Part shown: one piece after another, positions 1 through 6,567 of the stretch
How the letters are laid out: every line of letters begins with the position of its first letter
Position numbering within the stretch: position 1 is the stretch's first letter
NCBI GenBank assembly: GCA_035290965.1
Contig: DATDTD010000067.1
Coordinates: 1 to 57,138, forward strand
Source of the DNA: JAGVNX01 sp035290965
Lineage (GTDB): Archaea; Iainarchaeota; Iainarchaeia; Iainarchaeales; GCA-2688035
DNA length: 57,138 nt
Reading direction: 5' to 3'
Program-made: the position numbers and the translations under genes
Notes under the pieces: model-generated
What the model was told of the DNA's origin: nothing
The model's input: only the letters and a program-made list of their open reading frames with translations
Databases searched by the model: none

Positions 1-102
1 TGTCTGCTTTGCGCCTTTCGCAGCATCCATTCCGCCGCGTACAGTGCTGGAAGTCCTGTTCACTGTGCCGATTGTCTTGTTCAAACCGTCTAAAATTCCC
101 AT
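1..102 (-). CDS. Hypothetical protein, N-terminal fragment
   Basis: An open frame runs from an ATG at 102 to the left window edge and gives 34 residues beginning MGILDGLNKTIGTVNR. The residues are hydrophilic and rich in Gly, Thr, Ala and Lys, with no signal peptide. Only the N-terminus is inside the window, so the family cannot be named. It is divergent from the membrane-protein gene at 247, and the A/T-rich 103-246 region probably holds both promoters. The reading frame is clean, but the gene is inferred from a short stretch. Confidence 0.4.
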   Translation of the reverse strand, partial: MGILDGLNKTIGTVNRTSSTVRGGMDAAKGAKQT

Positions 103-246
103 AAATTAAAATAAGAAGCTAACTGAATAAAAAGGTTTGCCGAAAGGATTGCCGGTATTGTCCGAAAATTCTTTTAAAAAAGGTTTTTAAGTTTTAAAGA
201 TTTTTCAAAAAGGAAGTTTTTTATTATTGAAATGCCTGATTAAAGC

Positions 247-552
247 ATGGCAAAACAAAAAGTTGACGGAATAATCGGGCTAATTATCTCTTTTATTTTG
301 ACTGGCTTTCCCATTGCTCTTTTCATCATACTTTCCATTGTCGGGCTTGGCGCCAAGGGCATTGCCCCCACATACACAGATTATCGCGGGATGGTGGGTT
401 TTTTAATTCTCTTTATGGTTGTTCCAATCCTATTTTCCCTTATCGCATTTGCGCATTATAAAAAATCAAACACAAACGGAGTACTGAAGACAGCAATTCT
501 GCAACTTGCCTATGAACTTTTTATATTCGTAATATCCTTTGGGGCATTGTGA
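247..552 (+). CDS. Small integral membrane protein, unknown function
   Basis: A 101-residue protein with three predicted hydrophobic segments, roughly residues 8-33, 47-68 and 80-100, separated by short polar loops containing Lys/Asn-rich KKSNTNG. No conserved motif is recognised. The short charged N-terminus MAKQKVDG followed by a long apolar helix is typical of small archaeal membrane proteins. It stands alone ahead of the sugar-kinase gene with about 90 nt between them. Function is unknown; the coding call rests on the clean start, length and membrane-protein composition. Confidence 0.6.
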   Translation: MAKQKVDGIIGLIISFILTGFPIALFIILSIVGLGAKGIAPTYTDYRGMVGFLILFMVVPILFSLIAFAHYKKSNTNGVLKTAILQLAYELFIFVISFGAL

Positions 553-642
553 TAGCAGGACAAAAACCGCTCTTTGTATCCGTGCGTTTTTTTCTTAGCG
601 AAAATGGTTTAAATAAGGTTTTCCTTTTTTCTATTGGTTTTA

Positions 643-1572
643 ATGAAAGTTTTTGCTGTCGGAGATTTATGCCTTGACGTGCTTTGCAGCATTCGCGAGC
701 ACGCCTCGCTTGGAGAGGAAAAGCACATTTACAATCTTAATTTTTCCCTGGGGGGCAATGCCGCAAATTTTTCCTTTGCAGCTGCAGAGCTCGGCTTTGA
801 TGTCGAGCTGTTAAGTGCAATAGGAAAGGATTTTGCAAGTGATTTTCTGAAAAAACAATTGAATTCCGCGGGAGTAAAAGCGCGCCTGCAGGAGTTCCCT
901 TCAATGAATTCTTTTTCAATTCTTCTTGTAAATCCCGACGGGCAGAAATCAACCTATTCTAGCAAGGGCGCACTGGAAAATCTCACTGCGGAGCATGTTG
1001 AAAAGGAATTATTGCCAAGGCTTAAGCAGGGAGATTTGGTTTTTTTCGGGGGATACTTTCACATGTACGGGCTGCACAAAGGGTTTCTGCGGCTGCTGAA
1101 AAAAATAAGGGAAAAAAACTGCACTGTTGCCTTTGATTTGTGCTTTGACGAATTCCAGAAATGGCGCATTCTGGAATTTTTGCCATTGATTGATTTTTTG
1201 TTTTTGAATGATTTGGAACTGCAGCGCCTGACAAAAAAATCAAATGAAAAAGCAGCAATAAGTTTTTTGCTGGAAAAGGGCGCAACAAAAATTGTTTTGA
1301 AGAAAGGCCCTAAGGGAAGCGCTTTTTTTGCAAAAAAAATTTCCTGCCATGCAAAAGCAGTTAAGGCTCCTGCCGTTGACACTACTGGCGCAGGGGATAT
1401 TTTCAATGCCGCATTTTTGAAGGCTTTTTTCGAGGATTTGAACTGCAAAAAATGCCTTGAGTTTGCAAATTTTGCCGCCTCGCGAAAAATTTCTCGGCAC
1501 GGATTGTTTTTGCCCGAAAGAAGTATTTTAAATAAGAAAATACTTTATCTGCAGAAACAAAGGAACAAATGA
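643..1572 (+). CDS. PfkB-family carbohydrate kinase (ribokinase-like)
   Basis: ATP-dependent sugar or nucleoside kinase of the ribokinase/PfkB fold, 309 residues, the usual length. The N-terminus MKVFAVGDLCLDV is the first beta strand of the fold, GGNAANFSFAAAELG (about residues 40-54) matches PfkB signature 1, and DTTGAGDIFNAAF (about 246-258) is signature 2 with the catalytic Asp in GAGD. A TTG 9 nt upstream is also in frame, but the ATG at 643 fits the family start. A TATA-like TTTAAATA lies at 608-615, about 30 nt upstream, implying a nearly leaderless mRNA. The next gene, a glycosidase, starts 7 nt after the stop, so the two probably act in one sugar pathway. The substrate cannot be read from the sequence. 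Confidence 0.88.
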   Translation: MKVFAVGDLCLDVLCSIREHASLGEEKHIYNLNFSLGGNAANFSFAAAELGFDVELLSAIGKDFASDFLKKQLNSAGVKARLQEFPSMNSFSILLVNPDGQKSTYSSKGALENLTAEHVEKELLPRLKQGDLVFFGGYFHMYGLHKGFLRLLKKIREKNCTVAFDLCFDEFQKWRILEFLPLIDFLFLNDLELQRLTKKSNEKAAISFLLEKGATKIVLKKGPKGSAFFAKKISCHAKAVKAPAVDTTGAGDIFNAAFLKAFFEDLNCKKCLEFANFAASRKISRHGLFLPERSILNKKILYLQKQRNK

Positions 1573-1578
1573 TTGCGC

Positions 1579-2718
1579 ATGGATGTTATTGAAAGAGCAA
1601 GGCTTGAGGCAGTAAAAACAATCCTGAAGTGCACAACTTCCAACGGATTGTTTGCTTCGGGAACATCAAAAGGTTATACCTCTGTATGGGCAAGGGACAG
1701 CATGATTTCGCTTATAGGCGCGTGTAATGAAAAGGATTCCGCAATAAAAAAGGCTTTTGCGGAAACCCTTGAAACACTTGCAAAGCACCAAAGCATCCAT
1801 GGGCAGATTCCCAACTGCGTTGATTTGTTTGATCCGAGAAGAATTCCGCAGGTTACTTTTGCAACTCTTGATTCTAACGCGTGGTTTTTGCTGGGAGAAA
1901 TTGCTTTTTCAAAGGCATACAAAACAGGGGCTTTATTGAAAAAGCACAAAAAGAATATTGAACGCGCTTTCCAGTGGCTTGATTTTCAGGATGCAGGAGA
2001 AGACGGCTTGCCCGAACAGCAGCCTACGAGCGACTGGCAGGATGCGTTTCCGCACAATTACGGGCATGTCCTGAACACGCAGGCATTGTATTTCGGCGCA
2101 TTGAAAAATTTTGGAAAAACAAAAAAAGCGGAAAAAGTAAAAAAGATTGTGAACAACGGAGGCAGGATTCCGGATTTTTTCGACCATCACAAGGGATTTT
2201 ACCTGCCGTATGTCTGGAAAGACCATGCAGGAATAATCGAAAGGGGCTATTGGTTTGATTCTCTTGCAAACTGCCTTGCAATTGCTTTCGGGCTCGCGGA
2301 AAGCCCGCATGCCGAAAGAGTACTGGAGCACATTGAAAAATTCAAAATCAACAGGCCTTTTCCATTGAAATCGATTTTTCCTGCTTTAACGCCGAAGTCT
2401 GAATTCTGGCATTCTTATTTTTCAAAGTGCGATGCAAGGGAACCATTGCATTATTTGAACGGCGGAATCTGGCCAATGATCGGAGGCTTTTACGTTGCTG
2501 CGCTCGTAAGGCAGAAAAAATTTTCAAAGGCAAAAAAGCAGTTGGAAAGGCTCGCGCTTGCAAACAAGCAGGGAAAGGAAACCCAGTGGGAATTCAATGA
2601 ATGGCTGGACGGAAAAACAGGCAAGCCCAAGGGCGGAGTTTACCAGGCATGGAGCGCAGGCTCTTACCTGTTCGCATACCACTGCGTGAAAAAAAAGAAA
2701 GTGGCGTGGTTTGAATGA
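1579..2718 (+). CDS. (alpha/alpha)6-barrel glycosidase, glycogen-debranching/GH100/GH63-like
   Basis: A 379-residue protein with the hallmarks of six-hairpin glycosidases: an early WARDSM (about residues 36-41), a central TSDWQDAF carrying a likely acidic catalytic residue (about 148-155), HYLNGGIWPMIGGFYV (about 290-305) and a late EFNEWLDG plus GGVYQAWSAGSYLFA (about 337-365). This resembles the catalytic part of amylo-alpha-1,6-glucosidases and neutral invertases, shortened to the barrel. No signal peptide is present, so it is cytoplasmic. ATG 1579 is preferred over the in-frame TTG at 1573. It follows the PfkB kinase by 6 nt and overlaps the next gene by ATGA, so it is the middle of an operon. 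Likely role: intracellular hydrolysis of an alpha-glucan or disaccharide, with the released sugar passed to the kinase. Exact specificity is uncertain. Confidence 0.75.
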   Translation: MDVIERARLEAVKTILKCTTSNGLFASGTSKGYTSVWARDSMISLIGACNEKDSAIKKAFAETLETLAKHQSIHGQIPNCVDLFDPRRIPQVTFATLDSNAWFLLGEIAFSKAYKTGALLKKHKKNIERAFQWLDFQDAGEDGLPEQQPTSDWQDAFPHNYGHVLNTQALYFGALKNFGKTKKAEKVKKIVNNGGRIPDFFDHHKGFYLPYVWKDHAGIIERGYWFDSLANCLAIAFGLAESPHAERVLEHIEKFKINRPFPLKSIFPALTPKSEFWHSYFSKCDAREPLHYLNGGIWPMIGGFYVAALVRQKKFSKAKKQLERLALANKQGKETQWEFNEWLDGKTGKPKGGVYQAWSAGSYLFAYHCVKKKKVAWFE

Positions 2719-3110
2719 ATCCAAAGCAAAGACCGCGTCTAAGGCGGCTTATGAAGGGCGCTTTTGCACAAGAAAGAATAGTAAGATGCCAAAAATTGTT
2801 TGCCCAAGCACTAAAAGATTTTCCTGAACCAAGTATTCAATCAGCTGTACAAAAAGTTGAAAGTGCACTCGGCAAAAAAATAATTGATTGGCAGGAGACA
2901 ACCCCTTCAATTGTTTTTTTGCATCAGCTTGTAACGTTTGATCGTAAGTTCCAATCTGAACTCAGAAAAGCGATTAACAGCAACGAGCGCGCAACAAGCC
3001 AGCAATTTGTGTCTTTGCGTGAACAACTGGAATCAAGAACAATTTTGCAGGGAGAAATACTCGAAATTTTGCAAAGAATAGAAGCCAGAAAAAAGGCAGA
3101 GCAAAATTAA
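2715..3110 (+). CDS. Hypothetical helical protein, third gene of the sugar operon
   Basis: A 131-residue, mostly alpha-helical, Gln/Glu/Lys/Arg-rich protein without membrane segments or recognisable motifs. The first 25 residues are strongly basic (KQRPRLRRLMK) and the C-terminal half (about 85-130) has heptad-like spacing suggesting a coiled coil. Its ATG overlaps the glycosidase stop (ATGA), so translation is probably coupled to the upstream enzyme. That is the only hint of function. Confidence 0.6.
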   Translation: MNPKQRPRLRRLMKGAFAQERIVRCQKLFAQALKDFPEPSIQSAVQKVESALGKKIIDWQETTPSIVFLHQLVTFDRKFQSELRKAINSNERATSQQFVSLREQLESRTILQGEILEILQRIEARKKAEQN

Positions 3111-3168
3111 AAAGAAGAATTTTGTCACGGTTATACAAACTAATTGGCGTCTTTAGCATAGAATAATC

Positions 3169-3245
3169 TGTCTGCACAAGAAACAAACCGCTTGTCCAAG
3201 AAAACAAAAAATGTCCGAAAATTTGGGCAAGCAGCTAGGCAGACA
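3169..3245. other. Nested inverted repeat, candidate structured RNA
   Basis: In the 246-nt gene-free stretch after the sugar operon an outer 7-bp pair TGTCTGC (3169-3175)/GCAGACA (3239-3245) encloses an 8-bp pair GCTTGTCC (3190-3197)/GGGCAAGC (3225-3232) with one wobble. The 27-nt inner loop is A-rich. A TATA-like TTATAC lies at 3131-3136. It could be the operon's 3' end structure or a small RNA. No known RNA family is recognised. Confidence 0.3.
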
Positions 3246-3305
3246 ATTTTATTGCACCATGTTAGCCCAAACCTTGGCAAATCCCCTTTTTGAGTATTTA
3301 AATAG

Positions 3306-3325
3306 GGTTACGTTATAGCGTAACC
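3306..3325. promoter_or_regulatory. Inverted repeat just downstream of a TATA box
   Basis: GGTTACG (3306-3312) and CGTAACC (3319-3325) form a perfect 7-bp inverted repeat with a 6-nt spacer. It sits immediately downstream of ATTTAAATA (about 3297-3304), between that box and the ATPase start at 3357. The placement is that of an archaeal repressor operator, where binding would block TBP/TFB or polymerase. Confidence 0.45.
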
Positions 3326-3356
3326 ATTTAAATTGTTTGCGTTATTACTATCTTTC

Positions 3357-4553
3357 ATGCTTTCAAGAGATTTAGAGGAATTGCTTCAAAAATGGGCGTC
3401 AAAAGAAAAGACCTTCAAAAGGGATATTGAAGATAAAATTCTGCCTTTTTTGAGCAACAAAAATGTTGTTTTTTTATATGGGCCAAGACGTTCTGGAAAA
3501 TCCGTTGTTGCAAGACGGCTTTTGGAAAAAATGCCAGCGCACACAATAACAAGATATGTCAATCTTGAAGACCCTGCATTAATTGGCTCTTTGAACATTG
3601 ATTTGATGGACAGGTTTTCTGCCGATTTGGGGCCAAAGGATACTGTTGTTTTTGATGAAATGCAATTGATTACTGGCTGGGAAAAATGGGTTAGGGTTGC
3701 TGTTGATACAAGAAAATGCCAGATTATTGTTACAGGCTCTTCTGCAAAACTTTTGAGCGGCGAATTTGCAACCGCGTTGGGCGGAAGAGGAATTGGCTTT
3801 CAAATTCTCCCCTTCTCTTTCAGCGAATTTCACAGGATAACAAAGAAAGGCTTTGAAGACTATTTTAAGACAGGCGGCTACCCTGAAGTCGCATTAAATC
3901 CAGAAAAAAGGGAAAAGCTTCTGGAATCCTATTTCGAGCTTGCCCTCATAAAAGACATAATTACAAGGTATGACATAAGGGATTCCGCGGCTCTAAGAAA
4001 TCTTGCATTTTATTTACTGACTAACTCTGGAAAACAAATTAGTTTGAAAAAAATAAGGGCTGCGCTTGGCTTGTCTTATGACACAAGCAGGCAATTCATT
4101 GATTATCTGGAATCTGCTTTTCTGGTTTTTCAAGTGCCGTTCTTTTCCTATTCAATGGCAGACTCTTTGACAAGATCAAGAAAGATTTTTGCTTATGATT
4201 TGGGGATGCAGCAATATGCCTCAAAATCATTCACTGAAGACAAAGGACACTTGGCAGAAGCCGCTGTAGCAATAGAGCTGAAACGCAGGGGGTTTGAAAC
4301 ATTCTACTGGAAAAACTCAAAGGAAGTTGACTTTATAGCAAAGCAAAAAACAAAAATCGAGCCAATAAACGTCTGCTTTTCAGAATCCCCGCCAAAAAGA
4401 GAAACTGAAGGCTTAATTGAATTCTGCAAAAAAAACAAAATAACCAAAGCAACAATTTTGTGCGAAGGAAAAAAAGAGACTGACACAATTGACGGAGTAA
4501 AAATTGAAAAACGCGACCTGAAAGAGTGGCTGGCAAAAAATAACTTATTTTGA
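3357..4553 (+). CDS. AAA-type ATPase with C-terminal DUF4143 domain
   Basis: A 398-residue protein of the archaeal/bacterial ATPase family with an N-terminal AAA_14 domain and a C-terminal DUF4143 (nuclease-like) domain. Walker A GPRRSGKS is at about residues 42-49, Walker B TVVFDEMQ at about 95-102, the sensor-like VTGSSAKLLSGE at about 130, and the C-terminal FYWKNSKEVDFIAKQ at about 320-335 matches the E-V-D-F core of DUF4143. ATG 3357 gives the standard N-terminus; an in-frame TTG lies at 3333. The gene is monocistronic behind a palindromic operator. A second family member is at 36213. These proteins are often mobile or multicopy in DPANN genomes, and their cellular role is not established. 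Confidence 0.85.
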   Translation: MLSRDLEELLQKWASKEKTFKRDIEDKILPFLSNKNVVFLYGPRRSGKSVVARRLLEKMPAHTITRYVNLEDPALIGSLNIDLMDRFSADLGPKDTVVFDEMQLITGWEKWVRVAVDTRKCQIIVTGSSAKLLSGEFATALGGRGIGFQILPFSFSEFHRITKKGFEDYFKTGGYPEVALNPEKREKLLESYFELALIKDIITRYDIRDSAALRNLAFYLLTNSGKQISLKKIRAALGLSYDTSRQFIDYLESAFLVFQVPFFSYSMADSLTRSRKIFAYDLGMQQYASKSFTEDKGHLAEAAVAIELKRRGFETFYWKNSKEVDFIAKQKTKIEPINVCFSESPPKRETEGLIEFCKKNKITKATILCEGKKETDTIDGVKIEKRDLKEWLAKNNLF

Positions 4554-4627
4554 GTAATCTCTCACAAACGGAAAGATTTAATTGGTGTTAACAACTACGT
4601 TTTTTCAGACGATGATGAGGTTATTTC

Positions 4628-5773
4628 TTATTCCAGCCCGATCTTTTTCTGTATCAAATCGTGCATGTTTTTTGCGACTGTTTTATGTGCGAATGTCTCG
4701 ACTGCCCATTTTCTCGCATTGGAACCGATTTTTTCATTGTGCTTTTCGTCAGTCAGAAGCTTCAGCAGATATTCCGCAATGTCCTCGTGGTTTGCCCTGT
4801 AGGCAAATGTTTTCGGCTCCTTGAACTGGACCATTGTTTTTTTTGGAAAGCCCATCCACGAATAAGCCCATTCCTGTTCAAGCTTTACTTCGGAAGCAAC
4901 GCGCGCAAGAAAGCCAGTCTTGTTGTGCACAATAGTGTCCTTGAAAGCCATTGCGTCCATTGCAATTACCGGCTTTCCGCAGGACTGCGCTTCAACCTGA
5001 ATCAATCCAAAGCCCTCAAGCCTGCTAGGCGCGGCATAGACATCGCAGGCATTAAGCAGATAAGGCATAAAATCGTTTGAACATCCATAATCAAGATAAA
5101 TTATTTTTTCCTTCGGCAAGCCAAGCTCCTCAATAAGAGCCAGTTCAAACCGCCTGTGGTCAGAAGCGCTCGGGCTCGGCCAGGTTTTTCCGACATATTT
5201 CCAGTTCTTGAATTCCTTGTCTACAATTGCAAGCGCCTTCAGAACCTCTTGGAAACCCTTGCTAGTAGTGTCCCCTCCGGCAGTTAAAATCATTTTTTCT
5301 TCCGGCTTTACCCCAATCATTTCCCTCAGGCCTGAAACAAGATGATTTGTTTTTGGAATAGGCTTGAATAATTCAGTGTCAATGCCGATTGGAATTACTT
5401 CAATGTTTTTTCCGCTCATTCCATCTCTCATGTAAACCTCTTTCACCCAGTTGCTTGTTGCGACAACAAGCGGAAGCTCTTCAAGCTCCTCATGATAGTT
5501 TGCAACCCAGCCGTCGGCAACATACCAGGGAACAGGAGTAACGCCGAATTTTTTTGTATGCGTTATCAGGTGAGGAGTGCTTCCCCAGAATCCAACGCCT
5601 ATTGCGACATCGGGCTTGAAATTTTTGAATGCCCATTCCTTCTGGAAATTCGCGCGCGCATTGCAGGGCATTGCCTCAAAGCCGTTCTCAAGCAGTCCAA
5701 GATACATGTAATGCCCCTGCAGGCTCAATCCGTCGGGCTGGGGCGGATATTCATAGAGAACCATTGTCTTCAT
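4628..5773 (-). CDS. GT4-family glycosyltransferase
   Basis: A 381-residue GT-B fold glycosyltransferase of family GT4. The C-terminal donor-binding domain carries APSRLEGFGLIQVEAQSCG (E-x7-E motif, near residue 255), followed by GKPVIAMDA and the NKTGFL loop. The N-terminal acceptor domain begins with YEYPPQPDG and an LQGHYM element. No membrane segment is seen, so it would act at the cytoplasmic face with a nucleotide-sugar donor. Its ATG shares one base with the stop of the upstream PIG-L deacetylase (TAATG), so both are co-translated. GT4 plus PIG-L pairs make de-N-acetylated glycosides (for example MshA/MshB and BshA/BshB), so a glycolipid or small-molecule glycoside product is plausible but unproven. 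Confidence 0.85.
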   Translation of the reverse strand: MKTMVLYEYPPQPDGLSLQGHYMYLGLLENGFEAMPCNARANFQKEWAFKNFKPDVAIGVGFWGSTPHLITHTKKFGVTPVPWYVADGWVANYHEELEELPLVVATSNWVKEVYMRDGMSGKNIEVIPIGIDTELFKPIPKTNHLVSGLREMIGVKPEEKMILTAGGDTTSKGFQEVLKALAIVDKEFKNWKYVGKTWPSPSASDHRRFELALIEELGLPKEKIIYLDYGCSNDFMPYLLNACDVYAAPSRLEGFGLIQVEAQSCGKPVIAMDAMAFKDTIVHNKTGFLARVASEVKLEQEWAYSWMGFPKKTMVQFKEPKTFAYRANHEDIAEYLLKLLTDEKHNEKIGSNARKWAVETFAHKTVAKNMHDLIQKKIGLE

Positions 5774-6345
5774 TAAAATTTCACTTCCGAAAAAGCCTCT
5801 GTGCTTGTGCAGTACTGCACATCTGGAGAACCATAGGAATAGCCGTAAAGCTCGGCAACTATTTTTCTTTTTGCCTCAAGCTCTTTTTCAGAGAGAATAA
5901 TTTTTTTTCCTGCCTTTTCATCGGGCACAATTTCAAATCCCTTTCCTTTTTTGTAGGAAAAAACAAAAAGCCTTTTGCACAAAATTTTTTTTTCTTTCAC
6001 TGCATTCAATACTGCCTTGTGCGCGTCCCTGTGCCTTATGTGCCCGTATTCCCCGTTTGCCCCGTGCGTAAAAACAAAATCAAAGCGCTTTTTTTCAATG
6101 GGCGCGAGAAGCTTTTCGACTTTTTTGTTTTCAATCTCTCCCAGAAGAGTGTCTTCAAGGTCTGCAATGAAAAAATCAGCGTTGTAAAGCCTGCAGGCTT
6201 TTTCAAACTTCGGCTTTCTGTCTGCATCGGAAGCCCTGCAGAAACTGAAAATAGTCCAGTCCCAGTTTTTTTTTCTCTGGAGGAGCCCGCCCGCCCAGAT
6301 TGTCTCGTCATCCGGATGCGCAACCGCCATTAAAGCCGAAACCAT
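5773..6345 (-). CDS. PIG-L/LmbE family N-acetylglucosaminyl deacetylase
   Basis: A 190-residue zinc-dependent deacetylase. MAVAHPDDE at residues 6-14 is the family's signature (His and Asp zinc ligands), and HGANGEYGHIRHRDAH near residue 100 supplies the distal His ligand. The open frame extends 119 codons further upstream to 6702, but that extension is Lys/Arg/Cys-rich low-complexity sequence and runs into the Lhr promoter and 5' end. ATG 6345 places the family motif correctly. CTTTAAATC at about 6390-6397 (reverse strand) is a suitable TATA box. It is the first gene of a two-gene operon with the GT4 enzyme and probably removes an acetyl group from that enzyme's sugar product. Confidence 0.82.
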   Translation of the reverse strand: MVSALMAVAHPDDETIWAGGLLQRKKNWDWTIFSFCRASDADRKPKFEKACRLYNADFFIADLEDTLLGEIENKKVEKLLAPIEKKRFDFVFTHGANGEYGHIRHRDAHKAVLNAVKEKKILCKRLFVFSYKKGKGFEIVPDEKAGKKIILSEKELEAKRKIVAELYGYSYGSPDVQYCTSTEAFSEVKF

Positions 6346-6567
6346 TGAACCAACCCAAGCCTGCTGATTATTTTTTTCACACAAAAAAGATTTAAAGCGA
6401 ACGAATCCGCGCTTTTTGCGCGCATGCGCGGATTTTCTGCGCGGAAAAGCACAAGAGCACAAATTGCGCGCAACTGATTGCTTTTTTAATTTTTTTAAGG
6501 GCAATTTGTTTAGGGTTAATTGTTCGGATTCTCTTTTTTTTAGCTCCGGATTTTCGGGTGTTTTTTT

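Noticed and set aside
5629..6333. 234-codon forward frame over the GT4/PIG-L junction
   Set aside because: It is antisense to two well-supported enzymes; its composition is that of a complementary-strand shadow.
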